DNA of 40,091 nucleotides. It comes from Clostridia bacterium (GTDB lineage Bacteria; Bacillota; Clostridia; Oscillospirales; CAG-272). Of this stretch, positions 1-5,943 are shown piece by piece. The notes under the pieces are model-generated. The model saw only the letters and a list, made by a program, of their open reading frames with translations. It was not told the origin of the DNA and made no database searches. Where the stretch lies: contig CAAGGQ010000137.1 in assembly GCA_900769475.1 (NCBI GenBank), positions 1-40,091 on the forward strand, written 5' to 3'. Within the stretch, counting starts at the first letter, position 1. Each line of letters begins with the position of its first letter. Both the position numbers and the translations under genes were made by a program.

Positions 1-180
1 ATGAAGGGCGTGACCTGCTTCTGTCCCAACGATGCCACCCACAAGGCCTTTGGGGATGCTTTGCGGTGTGCCCGGGCGGCCGGGGTGCGGATCCTTGCCA
101 TGGATTGCCGAGCCGAGGCTTCCGCTCTGGTCATCGATGCTCCCGTACCGGTGCGGCTTGACAATTTTGAGAACGCGTAG
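1..180 (+). CDS. sfsA: SfsA family protein, C-terminal part (5' truncated by window edge)
   Basis: The reading frame is open from base 1 and stops at TAG 178-180. The 59 visible residues match the end of SfsA (sugar fermentation stimulation protein homologue): an F-x-PN-x-A-T-H segment, then A-x-x-A-G-V-x-I-L-A, then a terminal V-P-V-R-L. The family carries an OB-like domain and a nuclease-like fold; its cellular role is poorly defined (reported as DNA-binding and maltose-related in E. coli). The first ATG of the window is probably an internal methionine, since most of the protein (usually about 230 residues) lies outside. No function beyond the family can be drawn from this fragment. Confidence 0.8.
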   Translation: MKGVTCFCPNDATHKAFGDALRCARAAGVRILAMDCRAEASALVIDAPVPVRLDNFENA

Positions 181-192
181 TATAACAACCAC

Positions 193-209
193 GGACGGCG
201 ATGCCGTCC
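193..209 (+). other. Intercistronic hairpin without U-tract
   Basis: A perfect 7-bp inverted repeat (GGACGGC / GCCGTCC) with a 3-nt loop lies between sfsA and the next gene, 24 nt before the latter's ATG. Purines rather than Ts follow it, so it is not a canonical intrinsic terminator. An RNA processing or stability element is a guess. Confidence 0.55.
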
Positions 210-233
210 AAGGAAAAGAAATGAGGAAAACAA

Positions 234-1121
234 ATGGATACTTCATTGGTCATTCTGGCGGCGGGACTTGGCAGCCGCTTTGGTGGAAATAAGCAGATCT
301 CCCATGTGGGCCCCAACGGGGAAATGCTGATGGAATACTCCATCTTTGACGCCATTGAGGCGGGATTTACCCAGATCGTGTTTGTTTTGAAGGAAGAAAT
401 GGTGGAGCTGGTCAAGGAGAGCATCGGCTCGCGGATCCCACCGCAGATTCGGGTGGATTACGCTGTGCAGGATATGACCAAACTGCCCGTGTGGTATCAG
501 GTTCCTGCCGACCGCGTCAAGCCCTTTGGCACGGTGCACGCTGTACTTTGCGCCAAAGATGTGATCCGCGGTGCCTTTGCCACCGTAAACGCCGACGATT
601 ATTACGGTAAGGAGGCCTTCCGGCAGATGCACGATCTGCTTCATTCCCTGGATTCGGCAGAGAAGGGAGCCATGGTACCCTATATTTTGGGGAACACCAT
701 GAGCGAGAACGGCGGGGTGACCCGCGGTGTTTGCAACATTCGATGCTCCAAGCTTCGCGAGGTGGTGGAGACCCACGAGATCCACTACGGCGAGAACCGC
801 AAGATCGTAGGAGAATTTGGGGAATTGACCGGCAAGGAGAAGGTGTCTATGAACATCTGGGGCTTCCATCCCGCTACGTTGGACAGGATGAACGCCTATT
901 TTGAGGACTTCCTCAAAGCCCTGACCTCTGAGGAGATCAAGGCCGAGTGCTTGTTGCCCGTGATGGTGAACGAGTGGCTGGCCGAGAAGAAGATTTCCAT
1001 TACCGCCAAGGCCTCGCCCGACAAATGGTTTGGTATTACCTATCAGGATGACCGGCCGTTGGTGATGGAGGAGCTCGCAAAGCTTCACAACGCAGGACGC
1101 TATCCCAAAACACTGTTTTAA
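234..1121 (+). CDS. Nucleotidyltransferase family protein (sugar-1-phosphate type)
   Basis: This 295-residue protein opens with the nucleotidyltransferase signature V-I-L-A-A-G-x-G-S-R-x-G (residues 6-17), followed by a K-Q nucleotide-contact motif. An N-A-D-D-Y-Y-G segment near residue 120 supplies the usual metal-binding aspartate. This is the fold of UTP/CTP/GTP:sugar-1-phosphate transferases, which activate sugars for envelope or polysaccharide synthesis, but the substrate cannot be read from sequence. ATG 234 follows a GAGGAAAA purine stretch 7-8 nt upstream. The gene stands alone before a strong terminator, 53 nt after sfsA, and no glycosyltransferase lies beside it. Family assignment is solid; the specific reaction is unknown. 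Confidence 0.85.
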   Translation: MDTSLVILAAGLGSRFGGNKQISHVGPNGEMLMEYSIFDAIEAGFTQIVFVLKEEMVELVKESIGSRIPPQIRVDYAVQDMTKLPVWYQVPADRVKPFGTVHAVLCAKDVIRGAFATVNADDYYGKEAFRQMHDLLHSLDSAEKGAMVPYILGNTMSENGGVTRGVCNIRCSKLREVVETHEIHYGENRKIVGEFGELTGKEKVSMNIWGFHPATLDRMNAYFEDFLKALTSEEIKAECLLPVMVNEWLAEKKISITAKASPDKWFGITYQDDRPLVMEELAKLHNAGRYPKTLF

Positions 1122-1129
1122 AATAATAT

Positions 1130-1168
1130 CCCCGCGGCACCGATCTACGGTGCCGCGGGGGCTTTTTT
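1130..1168 (+). terminator. Strong intrinsic terminator, probably bidirectional
   Basis: A perfect 12-bp GC-rich stem (CCCCGCGGCACC / GGTGCCGCGGGG) with a 7-nt loop is followed by GCTTTTTT. It begins 9 nt after the nucleotidyltransferase stop. On the minus strand the stem is followed by ATATTATTTT, so it can also end the convergent transcript from 3983-1173. Confidence 0.95.
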
Positions 1169-1172
1169 GGGA

Positions 1173-2579
1173 TTAGGGAGCCGGAGTTTCGATTGCCTCG
1201 TCCATGACCTCGGACTCGGTGCTATCTTCCTTTTCGGACTCCTTATCGTTGCTCTTGGGCTGGGGCTTCTTGATCAAAACCGTCAGCAGGGTCACGCGCA
1301 TATCCAGCATGCCGGAAACAACGATGCAAAGCTCGGCGTTGTGCTCGTCCTCGTCGTCCTCATCGGGCTCCTCGGTCTGTTCACGCTCCGCGTAGGTAAA
1401 GCTGTCGCCAATGTGGGGCTCGGCATTCAGCATCTGAATGGCCCAACCGCCCATGGTGGAATATTCGCATTGGAAATCTCGGGGCTCAAATTCGATCTCT
1501 TCAAAGAAATCGTCAATGTTCATATCCCCCGAAACCTCGTAGGTATTTTCGCCGGTCTGGGTGCATTCGGTAATGATCTCGTCGGATTCGTCCCAAATGT
1601 CGCCCACGATCTCCTCGAGAATGTCTTCCATGGTCACCAGACCCATAGTGCCGCCGTATTCATCTACCACAATGGCCAGGTGCATCTTGCGCTCGCGCAA
1701 AAGATTCAGCGCGGCGGGGAGTTTCATGGTCTTGTGAACGAAGCAGGGCTCCATCAGCAGCTCTCGGATCGATTGGGGCTGCTCGGGCTCGGTCATCTTT
1801 TTGTAGTAGTGGTTGAGATAGAGGATACCAATGATGTTATCAATGGTGTTTTCATAGACGGGAATACGGGAGAATCGGGAGTTTTCGGCCAGCCGTTCCA
1901 ACTTTTCTGCCGAATCGGCAACGTTGAAGGCCGACATATCGATACGAGGGGTCAGGATCTCTTCCACCGTGGTATCACGGAACTCCAGGGTGGATTGGAG
2001 AAGCTCTTTCTTTTCCTCGTTGATCACACCCTCCTCCTCGATGGCCTCGATGATGGAGGAAAGCTCCTCCTCGGTCACCGTGGGGGCGTCCTCGTCATCC
2101 TTGCCCCACAGCTTGGTCAGCAGGTTGATCAAGCGCATGACCAGCCAAACCAGGGGGAAGAGGATCCAGGTTAGGATCTTGGTGGGGTAGGCGAACCAGC
2201 GAACGGTCACGTCGGCATTGTTTTTGGCTGCGATCTTGGGAATGATCTCACCAAAGATCAAAACGATGATCGTCATGACCACGGTTGCCAGAGTAGAGGC
2301 CAAACCATCGTTTCCACCGGGAGTGAGCTGCAGCAGCAGGTTCACGGCAACAACCGTTGCGGCGGTGGAGGCGGCAATGTTGGCCAGGTTGTTACCAATG
2401 AGAATGGCCGAGAGGGCCGTGTTAAAGTCCTCGCTGATCTTATAGGCGAGGGCCGCGGTCTTGCTTCCTTCCTCGGCGGCCTTTTTCAAGCGCATTTTGT
2501 TGGAGGCGTTGAAGGAGATCTCCGATGCGGAGAAGTAGGCCGAAAGGATCAGCATTAAAACGATTACAATATAATACAT
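1173..2579 (-). CDS. Hemolysin C/CorC-like CNNM and CBS domain membrane protein, copy 2
   Basis: This 468-residue protein begins directly with a transmembrane helix and the CNNM (DUF21) motif S-A-x-F-S-A-S-E. Three more hydrophobic segments follow to about residue 165, including an F-G-E-I-I-P-K motif. A CBS pair lies around residues 205-330 (R-x-P-V-Y-E-x-x-x-D-x-I-I-G and V-V-D-E-Y-G-G-x-x-G-x-V-T-x-E-D), then a CorC/HlyC transporter-associated domain. The last about 60 residues are an acidic, low-complexity tail. CNNM proteins are linked to Mg2+/Co2+ efflux; the 'hemolysin' label is historical. It is the second gene of a tandem pair. The upstream gene's TAA forms part of its near-perfect ribosome binding site (TAAGGAGGTG), so the two are probably translationally coupled. 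Confidence 0.93.
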   Translation of the reverse strand: MYYIVIVLMLILSAYFSASEISFNASNKMRLKKAAEEGSKTAALAYKISEDFNTALSAILIGNNLANIAASTAATVVAVNLLLQLTPGGNDGLASTLATVVMTIIVLIFGEIIPKIAAKNNADVTVRWFAYPTKILTWILFPLVWLVMRLINLLTKLWGKDDEDAPTVTEEELSSIIEAIEEEGVINEEKKELLQSTLEFRDTTVEEILTPRIDMSAFNVADSAEKLERLAENSRFSRIPVYENTIDNIIGILYLNHYYKKMTEPEQPQSIRELLMEPCFVHKTMKLPAALNLLRERKMHLAIVVDEYGGTMGLVTMEDILEEIVGDIWDESDEIITECTQTGENTYEVSGDMNIDDFFEEIEFEPRDFQCEYSTMGGWAIQMLNAEPHIGDSFTYAEREQTEEPDEDDEDEHNAELCIVVSGMLDMRVTLLTVLIKKPQPKSNDKESEKEDSTESEVMDEAIETPAP

Positions 2580-2591
2580 ACGGTCACCTCC

Positions 2592-3983
2592 TTAGCGAGC
2601 CGAAGCAGCCGACGTAGCAGTCTTGTGGGACGCCTTGCGGTCTTTTTCGGATTGCAGGTGAATGATCACGTTTTCCACGCGGTTGTTTTCCACTTTGTCT
2701 ACGGTGATCTCCATATGATAATAAACGATGGATTCCTCCTCCTCGGGAACGCGTCCAAAGCGCTCCAGAAGAAGGGTAAGGATGGGGCGGTTGTTCATTT
2801 GGCGCTGGGGGCAACGGGTGCCCATGCGCTCGCAGGCCTCGCCCAGAGTCATGTGGGTATTAATACAGAAGCGGTTGCCGCCCAGATTCAGGAAGTTTTC
2901 ATCCACCTCATCATCCTCGTCCCAAATCTCACCCACCAGCTCTTCCACAAAGTCCTCAATGGTTAAAAGCCCCAGGGTATGTCCGCCCTCGTCGGTTACC
3001 ACCGCGAGATAGAACTTGTGTTGGCGCATCTCGGTCATCAGCTCGTCGATCTTTGCGTTGGGGCTGACGCGATAGACGGGCATCAAGAGGGAATGAATGT
3101 CTACGTTGGGATTTTTTAAATAGGCACGCAGGAAGACTCGCATATGCAAAATGCCTACAACATTATCGAGGCTTCCCTCGTACACGGGCAGACGGGTAAA
3201 CTTGGTCTCCTGTACGATGGCAAGGATCTTTTGGTTGGAAAGGGAAGCGTCCACAGCGTAAATATCGTTGCGCATGGTCATTACGTCCTGGGCAATGGTC
3301 TGGGAAAAGCCCATGGCGGATTTGAGCATATCGCCCTGCTCTTCGTTTACAACGCCTTCCTCCTCAATGGTATCAATGATCTGATACAGCTCCTCCTCGG
3401 TAATGGAGGGCTCTTCCTTGTGCTTTACAAAATGGTTGATCAGCTTGGTAACGCCCGAAGAGATCATGGTAAAGAACGCGGAAAGGGGAGAGAGGATCTT
3501 CATCAAAAAGCGAAGGGATTTTGCCGCAAAGAGGGCAGTGGTTTCGCTGCGGTCGTTGGCAAAGCTCTTGGGAATCATTTCGCTGAAGAGGAAAACGATC
3601 AGCGTGGTAACGATGGTACAGATCAGAGTGACCTGATCGGAGGCTCCAAACAATCGAGTAGCGATCAGGGTTGCTACCGAGGCCGCCGCAATGTGGGTAA
3701 TGTTGTTACCGATCAACAGAGTGGTGAGGGCCTTGTCAAAATTGTTGGAAATGTACATCACGTTTTTGGCGCGCTTGTTGCCGTCGTCGGCCTTGGCCTT
3801 GATGCGGATCTTGTTCATGGCAGAAAAGGCGCTTTCCGAGCCTCCAAAATAGGCACCGCCGATCACAAAGATCAAGAACAGGACAAAGAGCCAAATGACT
3901 CCGTTGCTTTGCGCAGCGGGCTCCGCCGCGGTAAGCGAATGAATAAAATGAGATAAAAAACTTCGACTGCCGTCTGTGTCCAT
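2592..3983 (-). CDS. Hemolysin C/CorC-like CNNM and CBS domain membrane protein, copy 1
   Basis: This 463-residue paralogue of the next gene on the same strand has the same order: CNNM/DUF21 membrane part with G-G-S-E-S-A-F-S-A-M-N and F-S-E-M-I-P-K motifs, a CBS pair (L-P-V-Y-E-G-S-L-D-N-V-V-G; V-V-T-D-E-G-G-H-T-L-G), and a CorC/HlyC C-terminal domain. It differs by about 28 polar residues before the first membrane helix. A role in divalent metal efflux follows from the family; the metal is unknown. The ATG is preceded by AAGGAG about 13 nt upstream, and a sigma-A type promoter lies at 4020-4048. The C-terminus is basic (R-K-A-S-H-K), unlike the acidic tail of copy 2, suggesting divergence or a hetero-oligomer. 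Confidence 0.93.
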   Translation of the reverse strand: MDTDGSRSFLSHFIHSLTAAEPAAQSNGVIWLFVLFLIFVIGGAYFGGSESAFSAMNKIRIKAKADDGNKRAKNVMYISNNFDKALTTLLIGNNITHIAAASVATLIATRLFGASDQVTLICTIVTTLIVFLFSEMIPKSFANDRSETTALFAAKSLRFLMKILSPLSAFFTMISSGVTKLINHFVKHKEEPSITEEELYQIIDTIEEEGVVNEEQGDMLKSAMGFSQTIAQDVMTMRNDIYAVDASLSNQKILAIVQETKFTRLPVYEGSLDNVVGILHMRVFLRAYLKNPNVDIHSLLMPVYRVSPNAKIDELMTEMRQHKFYLAVVTDEGGHTLGLLTIEDFVEELVGEIWDEDDEVDENFLNLGGNRFCINTHMTLGEACERMGTRCPQRQMNNRPILTLLLERFGRVPEEEESIVYYHMEITVDKVENNRVENVIIHLQSEKDRKASHKTATSAASAR

Positions 3984-4019
3984 GGAAATATACCAACTCC
4001 TTTTTAAGTATTAACTACT

Positions 4020-4048
4020 ATTTTATCATGTTTTCTATGCAAAGTCAA
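4020..4048 (-). promoter_or_regulatory. Sigma-A type promoter for the tandem CNNM genes
   Basis: On the minus strand TTGACT (4048-4043), a 17-nt spacer and TAAAAT (4025-4020), preceded by an extended -10 TGA, give a strong vegetative promoter about 36 nt upstream of the ATG at 3983. Confidence 0.8.
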
Positions 4049-4161
4049 GGGCTTTTTGCTTTTATTTGTGAAAAATGCAACAAATGTCCGAAAAGGGCGT
4101 TGATTCTTCCTTGTTTTAAGAAAATAAAAATGCACACCTCTTCTCGACGATCTGCGCAGGG

Positions 4162-4179
4162 ATGTCATGAGATTGACAT
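4162..4179. repeat. Inverted repeat ATGTCA-N6-TGACAT (possible operator)
   Basis: A perfect 6-bp dyad with a 6-nt centre lies between the two minus-strand promoters. Geometry and size suit a dimeric repressor, but no cognate regulator is visible and chance cannot be excluded. Confidence 0.35.
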
Positions 4180-4204
4180 TTCACAGAAACCGAATGAGAT
4201 GTGC

Positions 4205-4275
4205 AAAAAAGGGAACCCGGTGAACGGTTGCTCACCGGCAGATATAATTATACCGCAAACGGCGACGTTTGTAAA
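4205..4275 (-). promoter_or_regulatory. Near-consensus minus-strand promoter with immediate hairpin and T-run
   Basis: On the minus strand TTTACA (4275-4270), a 17-nt spacer and TATAAT (4252-4247) match 11 of 12 consensus bases. The predicted start near 4240 leads straight into a perfect 7-bp hairpin (CCGGTGA / TCACCGG, 4238-4217), then six Ts at 4210-4205. The T-run starts 6 nt after the stem, so termination would be weak. It could be a distal promoter for the CNNM genes with a structured 5' end, or a very short RNA. Confidence 0.5.
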
Positions 4276-4370
4276 TATCCATTTGTGACGAAAATCGGCA
4301 AATATTTTTGTGAAAAAGCATAGGGAGTAGAATTTTCCAAGAAAAAAATCTCTTATTTTTGGCGGTTTTT

Positions 4371-4390
4371 ACGATGGACATTTATGTCGT
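4371..4390. repeat. Palindromic element upstream of the infC promoter
   Basis: GACAT-TT-ATGTC (4377-4388) sits inside a larger imperfect dyad with ACGA/TCGT arms and flanking TTTTT/AAAAA tracts, ending about 54 nt before the -35 box of the infC promoter. Protein binding or cruciform formation is speculative. Confidence 0.3.
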
Positions 4391-4443
4391 ACCAAAAACT
4401 GAAAAAAAGAAAAAATATTTTTGAGAAAAAATCGAAAAAGGGC

Positions 4444-4472
4444 TTGACAAGGGGAGAGAAATATGGTATAAT
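4444..4472 (+). promoter_or_regulatory. Perfect-consensus sigma-A promoter of infC-rpmI-rplT
   Basis: TTGACA (4444-4449), a 17-nt spacer and TATAAT (4467-4472) match the vegetative consensus at all 12 positions. Transcription should start near 4479, giving a leader of about 150 nt before infC. Confidence 0.93.
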
Positions 4473-4494
4473 TTTTGAGCAAAACAAAGCAGAG

Positions 4495-4612
4495 CTCTCC
4501 GCTCTCACCTACACACCGGTTGTGCTGTGGGTTAATATTCTTCTTATCTATTCTACCCCGATAGAGTAGTGGAGCGCCGTGCGGAGAGGTTTCTTTGTAC
4601 GGTTATTTTTTT
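4495..4612 (+). promoter_or_regulatory. Attenuator-like leader of the infC operon (L20-leader type)
   Basis: Two mutually exclusive structures can be drawn. A long-range helix pairs 4495-4502 (CTCTCCGC) with 4581-4588 (GCGGAGAG) by eight Watson-Crick pairs. A terminator-like hairpin pairs 4577-4587 with 4592-4602 (three G-U wobbles, GGTT loop) and is followed by a 7-T run at 4606-4612. Since 4581-4587 belongs to both, forming one prevents the other. A local stem 4507-4513/4526-4532 fits inside the long-range helix. In Bacillus the same operon is controlled by ribosomal protein L20 acting on a leader attenuator, so that mechanism is the likeliest here. Binding of L20 is inferred, not seen. Confidence 0.7.
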
Positions 4613-4631
4613 CGCTTGGAGGTGTTGAACT

Positions 4632-5162
4632 ATTAGCGCAAAAGACAAAGAGAGAGAAAATCTGCTCAACGAGGAGATCGACCTCAAGGAAGTTCGTGTC
4701 ATCGGTTCGGATGGCGAAACGCTGGGAATCATGAGCTCTGCCAAGGCTTTGGACATTGCTTACGACCAGGGAATGGATCTGGTAATGATGTCTGCCCAGG
4801 CAAATCCGCCCGTTTGCAAGATCATGGATTACGGCAAGTTCCGTTTCGAGCGCGATAAGCGTGAGAAGGAAGCCAAAAAGAAGCAGCAAACCGTGGAGCT
4901 GAAGGAGATTCAGCTTTCCTGCCGCATTGATACCCACGACTTTGAAACCAAGGCAAAGCACGCGGTTCGTTTCTTAAAGGAAGGAAACAAGGTTCGCGTG
5001 GTAATGAAGTTCAAGGGGCGCGAAATGAGCCACATGAGCATTGGTAAAGAGGTTTTGGAAAAGTTTGAGGCCGCTTGCTCGGAGTTTGGAACCGTGGATA
5101 AAAAGCCGGTGCTGGACGGAAGATTTATGAGCATGGTTATCTCGCCTGTCAAAGCGAAATAA
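4632..5162 (+). CDS. infC: Translation initiation factor IF-3, ATT start codon
   Basis: IF-3 binds the 30S subunit, prevents premature 50S joining and monitors start-codon/initiator-tRNA pairing. The conserved N-terminal segment (L-L-N-E-E-I, then V-R-V-I-G-x-D-G-E-x-L-G-I-M) lies upstream of the first ATG (4731), so that ATG is internal. In this frame a TGA at 4626-4628 closes the frame, and the ATT at 4632 sits 9 nt after GGAGG (4618-4622). The protein is then 176 residues, the normal length. ATT starts are typical of infC and underlie autoregulation, because IF-3 discriminates against them. The C-terminal domain includes K-I-M-D-Y-G-K-F-R-F and F-K-G-R-E-M. It is first in the infC-rpmI-rplT operon. 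Confidence 0.95.
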   Translation: MSAKDKERENLLNEEIDLKEVRVIGSDGETLGIMSSAKALDIAYDQGMDLVMMSAQANPPVCKIMDYGKFRFERDKREKEAKKKQQTVELKEIQLSCRIDTHDFETKAKHAVRFLKEGNKVRVVMKFKGREMSHMSIGKEVLEKFEAACSEFGTVDKKPVLDGRFMSMVISPVKAK

Positions 5163-5193
5163 TTCAGCCAAAGCAACACAAGTTCATTCTATA

Positions 5194-5244
5194 CTCTTTT
5201 GCGTGGCAAAAGGGGACTGCATGATAAAGCCGACCAATGGTCGG
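5194..5244 (+). other. Two adjacent hairpins between infC and rpmI
   Basis: Stem 1 pairs 5194-5202 with 5206-5214 (nine pairs including one T-G, GTG loop). Stem 2 is a perfect CCGACC-AAT-GGTCGG at 5230-5244. Neither is followed by a T-run, and the second ends 23 nt before the rpmI start. They could be processing sites or a translational operator for L20, which in enterobacteria binds upstream of rpmI; the sequence alone does not decide. Confidence 0.5.
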
Positions 5245-5267
5245 AAATAAGAAAAGGAGTTTTTGAA

Positions 5268-5462
5268 ATGGGAAAAGTAAAAACACATAAGGCTTCTGCC
5301 AAAAGATTTACCGTTACTGCAAACGGCAAGGTAAAGATGTTCCACAAGTCTCACCGTCATAATACCGGTAATAAGAGCTCGAAGAGACTCAGACACCTGC
5401 GTTCCAGCGCACTGGTACAGGGCAAGATGGCAGAGAATCTGAAGACGTTGGTATTGAAGTAA
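5268..5462 (+). CDS. rpmI: 50S ribosomal protein L35
   Basis: A small basic protein of 64 residues with the L35 pattern K-V-K-T-H-K-x-x-A-K-R-F near the start and an H-R-H-N-T-G-N-K-S-S-K-R-x-R-x-L-R segment in the middle. ATG 5268 follows AAGGAG by 8 nt and gives the standard N-terminus (M-G-K-V-K-T-H-K); an in-frame upstream ATG lacks a suitable site and would add residues foreign to the family. It lies between infC and rplT as in most Firmicutes. Confidence 0.96.
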   Translation: MGKVKTHKASAKRFTVTANGKVKMFHKSHRHNTGNKSSKRLRHLRSSALVQGKMAENLKTLVLK

Positions 5463-5484
5463 GAAGAAACGGAGGAATTGAAAA

Positions 5485-5838
5485 ATGGCAAGAGTTAAGG
5501 GCGCAATGATGACGCGCAAGAGAAGAAAGTCTACCCTGAAGGCAGCAAAGGGTTATTGGGGAGCAAAGTCCAAGCACTTCAAGATGGCCAAGGAAGCCGT
5601 AATGAAGAGTGGCAACTACGCATTCGCCGGCAGAAAGATGAAGAAGAGAGATTTCCGTTCTCTCTGGATCACCCGTATCTCCGCACAGGCGAAGGTGAAC
5701 GGCATGAACTACTCCACTCTGATGCATGGTCTGAAGAAGGCAGGCATCGATCTGAACCGTAAGATGCTGGCTGAGATCGCTGTTTCCGACAAGGAAGCAT
5801 TCGCTGCACTCTGCGCACAGGCAAAGGCTGCACTGTAA
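5485..5838 (+). CDS. rplT: 50S ribosomal protein L20
   Basis: 117 residues, the normal length. L20 binds 23S rRNA early in 50S assembly and in several bacteria represses its own operon. The basic, helical N-terminus (M-A-R-V-K, then R-R-K-x-x-L-K-x-A-K-G-Y-W-G-A-K-S) and the motif R-D-F-R-x-L-W-I-x-R-I-x-A are family hallmarks. It ends the operon, 22 nt after rpmI and just before an intrinsic terminator. Confidence 0.97.
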   Translation: MARVKGAMMTRKRRKSTLKAAKGYWGAKSKHFKMAKEAVMKSGNYAFAGRKMKKRDFRSLWITRISAQAKVNGMNYSTLMHGLKKAGIDLNRKMLAEIAVSDKEAFAALCAQAKAAL

Positions 5839-5850
5839 GACAACAATCGA

Positions 5851-5876
5851 AAACCCGATGGTTTCATCGGGTTTTT
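5851..5876 (+). terminator. Intrinsic terminator after rplT
   Basis: A 9-bp stem (AACCCGATG / CATCGGGTT) with a GTTT loop is extended by a T-run. It begins 13 nt after the rplT stop and closes the infC-rpmI-rplT operon. Confidence 0.9.
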
Positions 5877-5943
5877 GTCATTGATAGAGATATTAAAAGG
5901 AATGGAAAAACAGGACTTTGACGCGGAAAAGAGGGAGATTTTG

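Larger units (their letters stand above)
4049..4443. other. Long AT-rich intergenic region without a credible gene
   Basis: About 395 bp between the divergent promoters. The only open frames are short, lack ribosome binding sites and overlap promoters, so I call no gene. The region holds a second minus-strand promoter-like element with a hairpin (4205-4275), an inverted repeat ATGTCA-N6-TGACAT (4162-4179) and a palindromic stretch around 4371-4390. Its AT content is clearly higher than the flanking coding DNA. Confidence 0.6.

Noticed and set aside
1167..2174. A 335-codon plus-strand frame opposite the CNNM gene
   Set aside because: Antisense shadow starting inside the terminator; the minus-strand frame carries clear CNNM, CBS and CorC motifs.
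4015..4167. Short minus-strand frame of about 50 codons upstream of the CNNM genes
   Set aside because: No ribosome binding site and it runs through the CNNM -35 and -10 boxes.
4028..4288. Plus-strand 86-codon cysteine-containing frame in the intergenic region
   Set aside because: Starts inside the minus-strand CNNM promoter, lacks a ribosome binding site and crosses the orphan minus-strand promoter and hairpin.
4384..4569. Plus-strand 61-codon frame upstream of infC
   Set aside because: It spans the infC promoter itself, so it could not be read as one message from that promoter; no ribosome binding site.
4731..5162. infC starting at ATG 4731
   Set aside because: This would delete the conserved IF-3 N-terminal segment; ATT 4632 with GGAGG restores a full-length protein.
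5875..5943. N-terminal extension of the TrmH/SpoU gene from TTG 5875
   Set aside because: The start would lie in the U-tract of the rplT terminator and adds residues foreign to the family; ATG 5944 has a good ribosome binding site.
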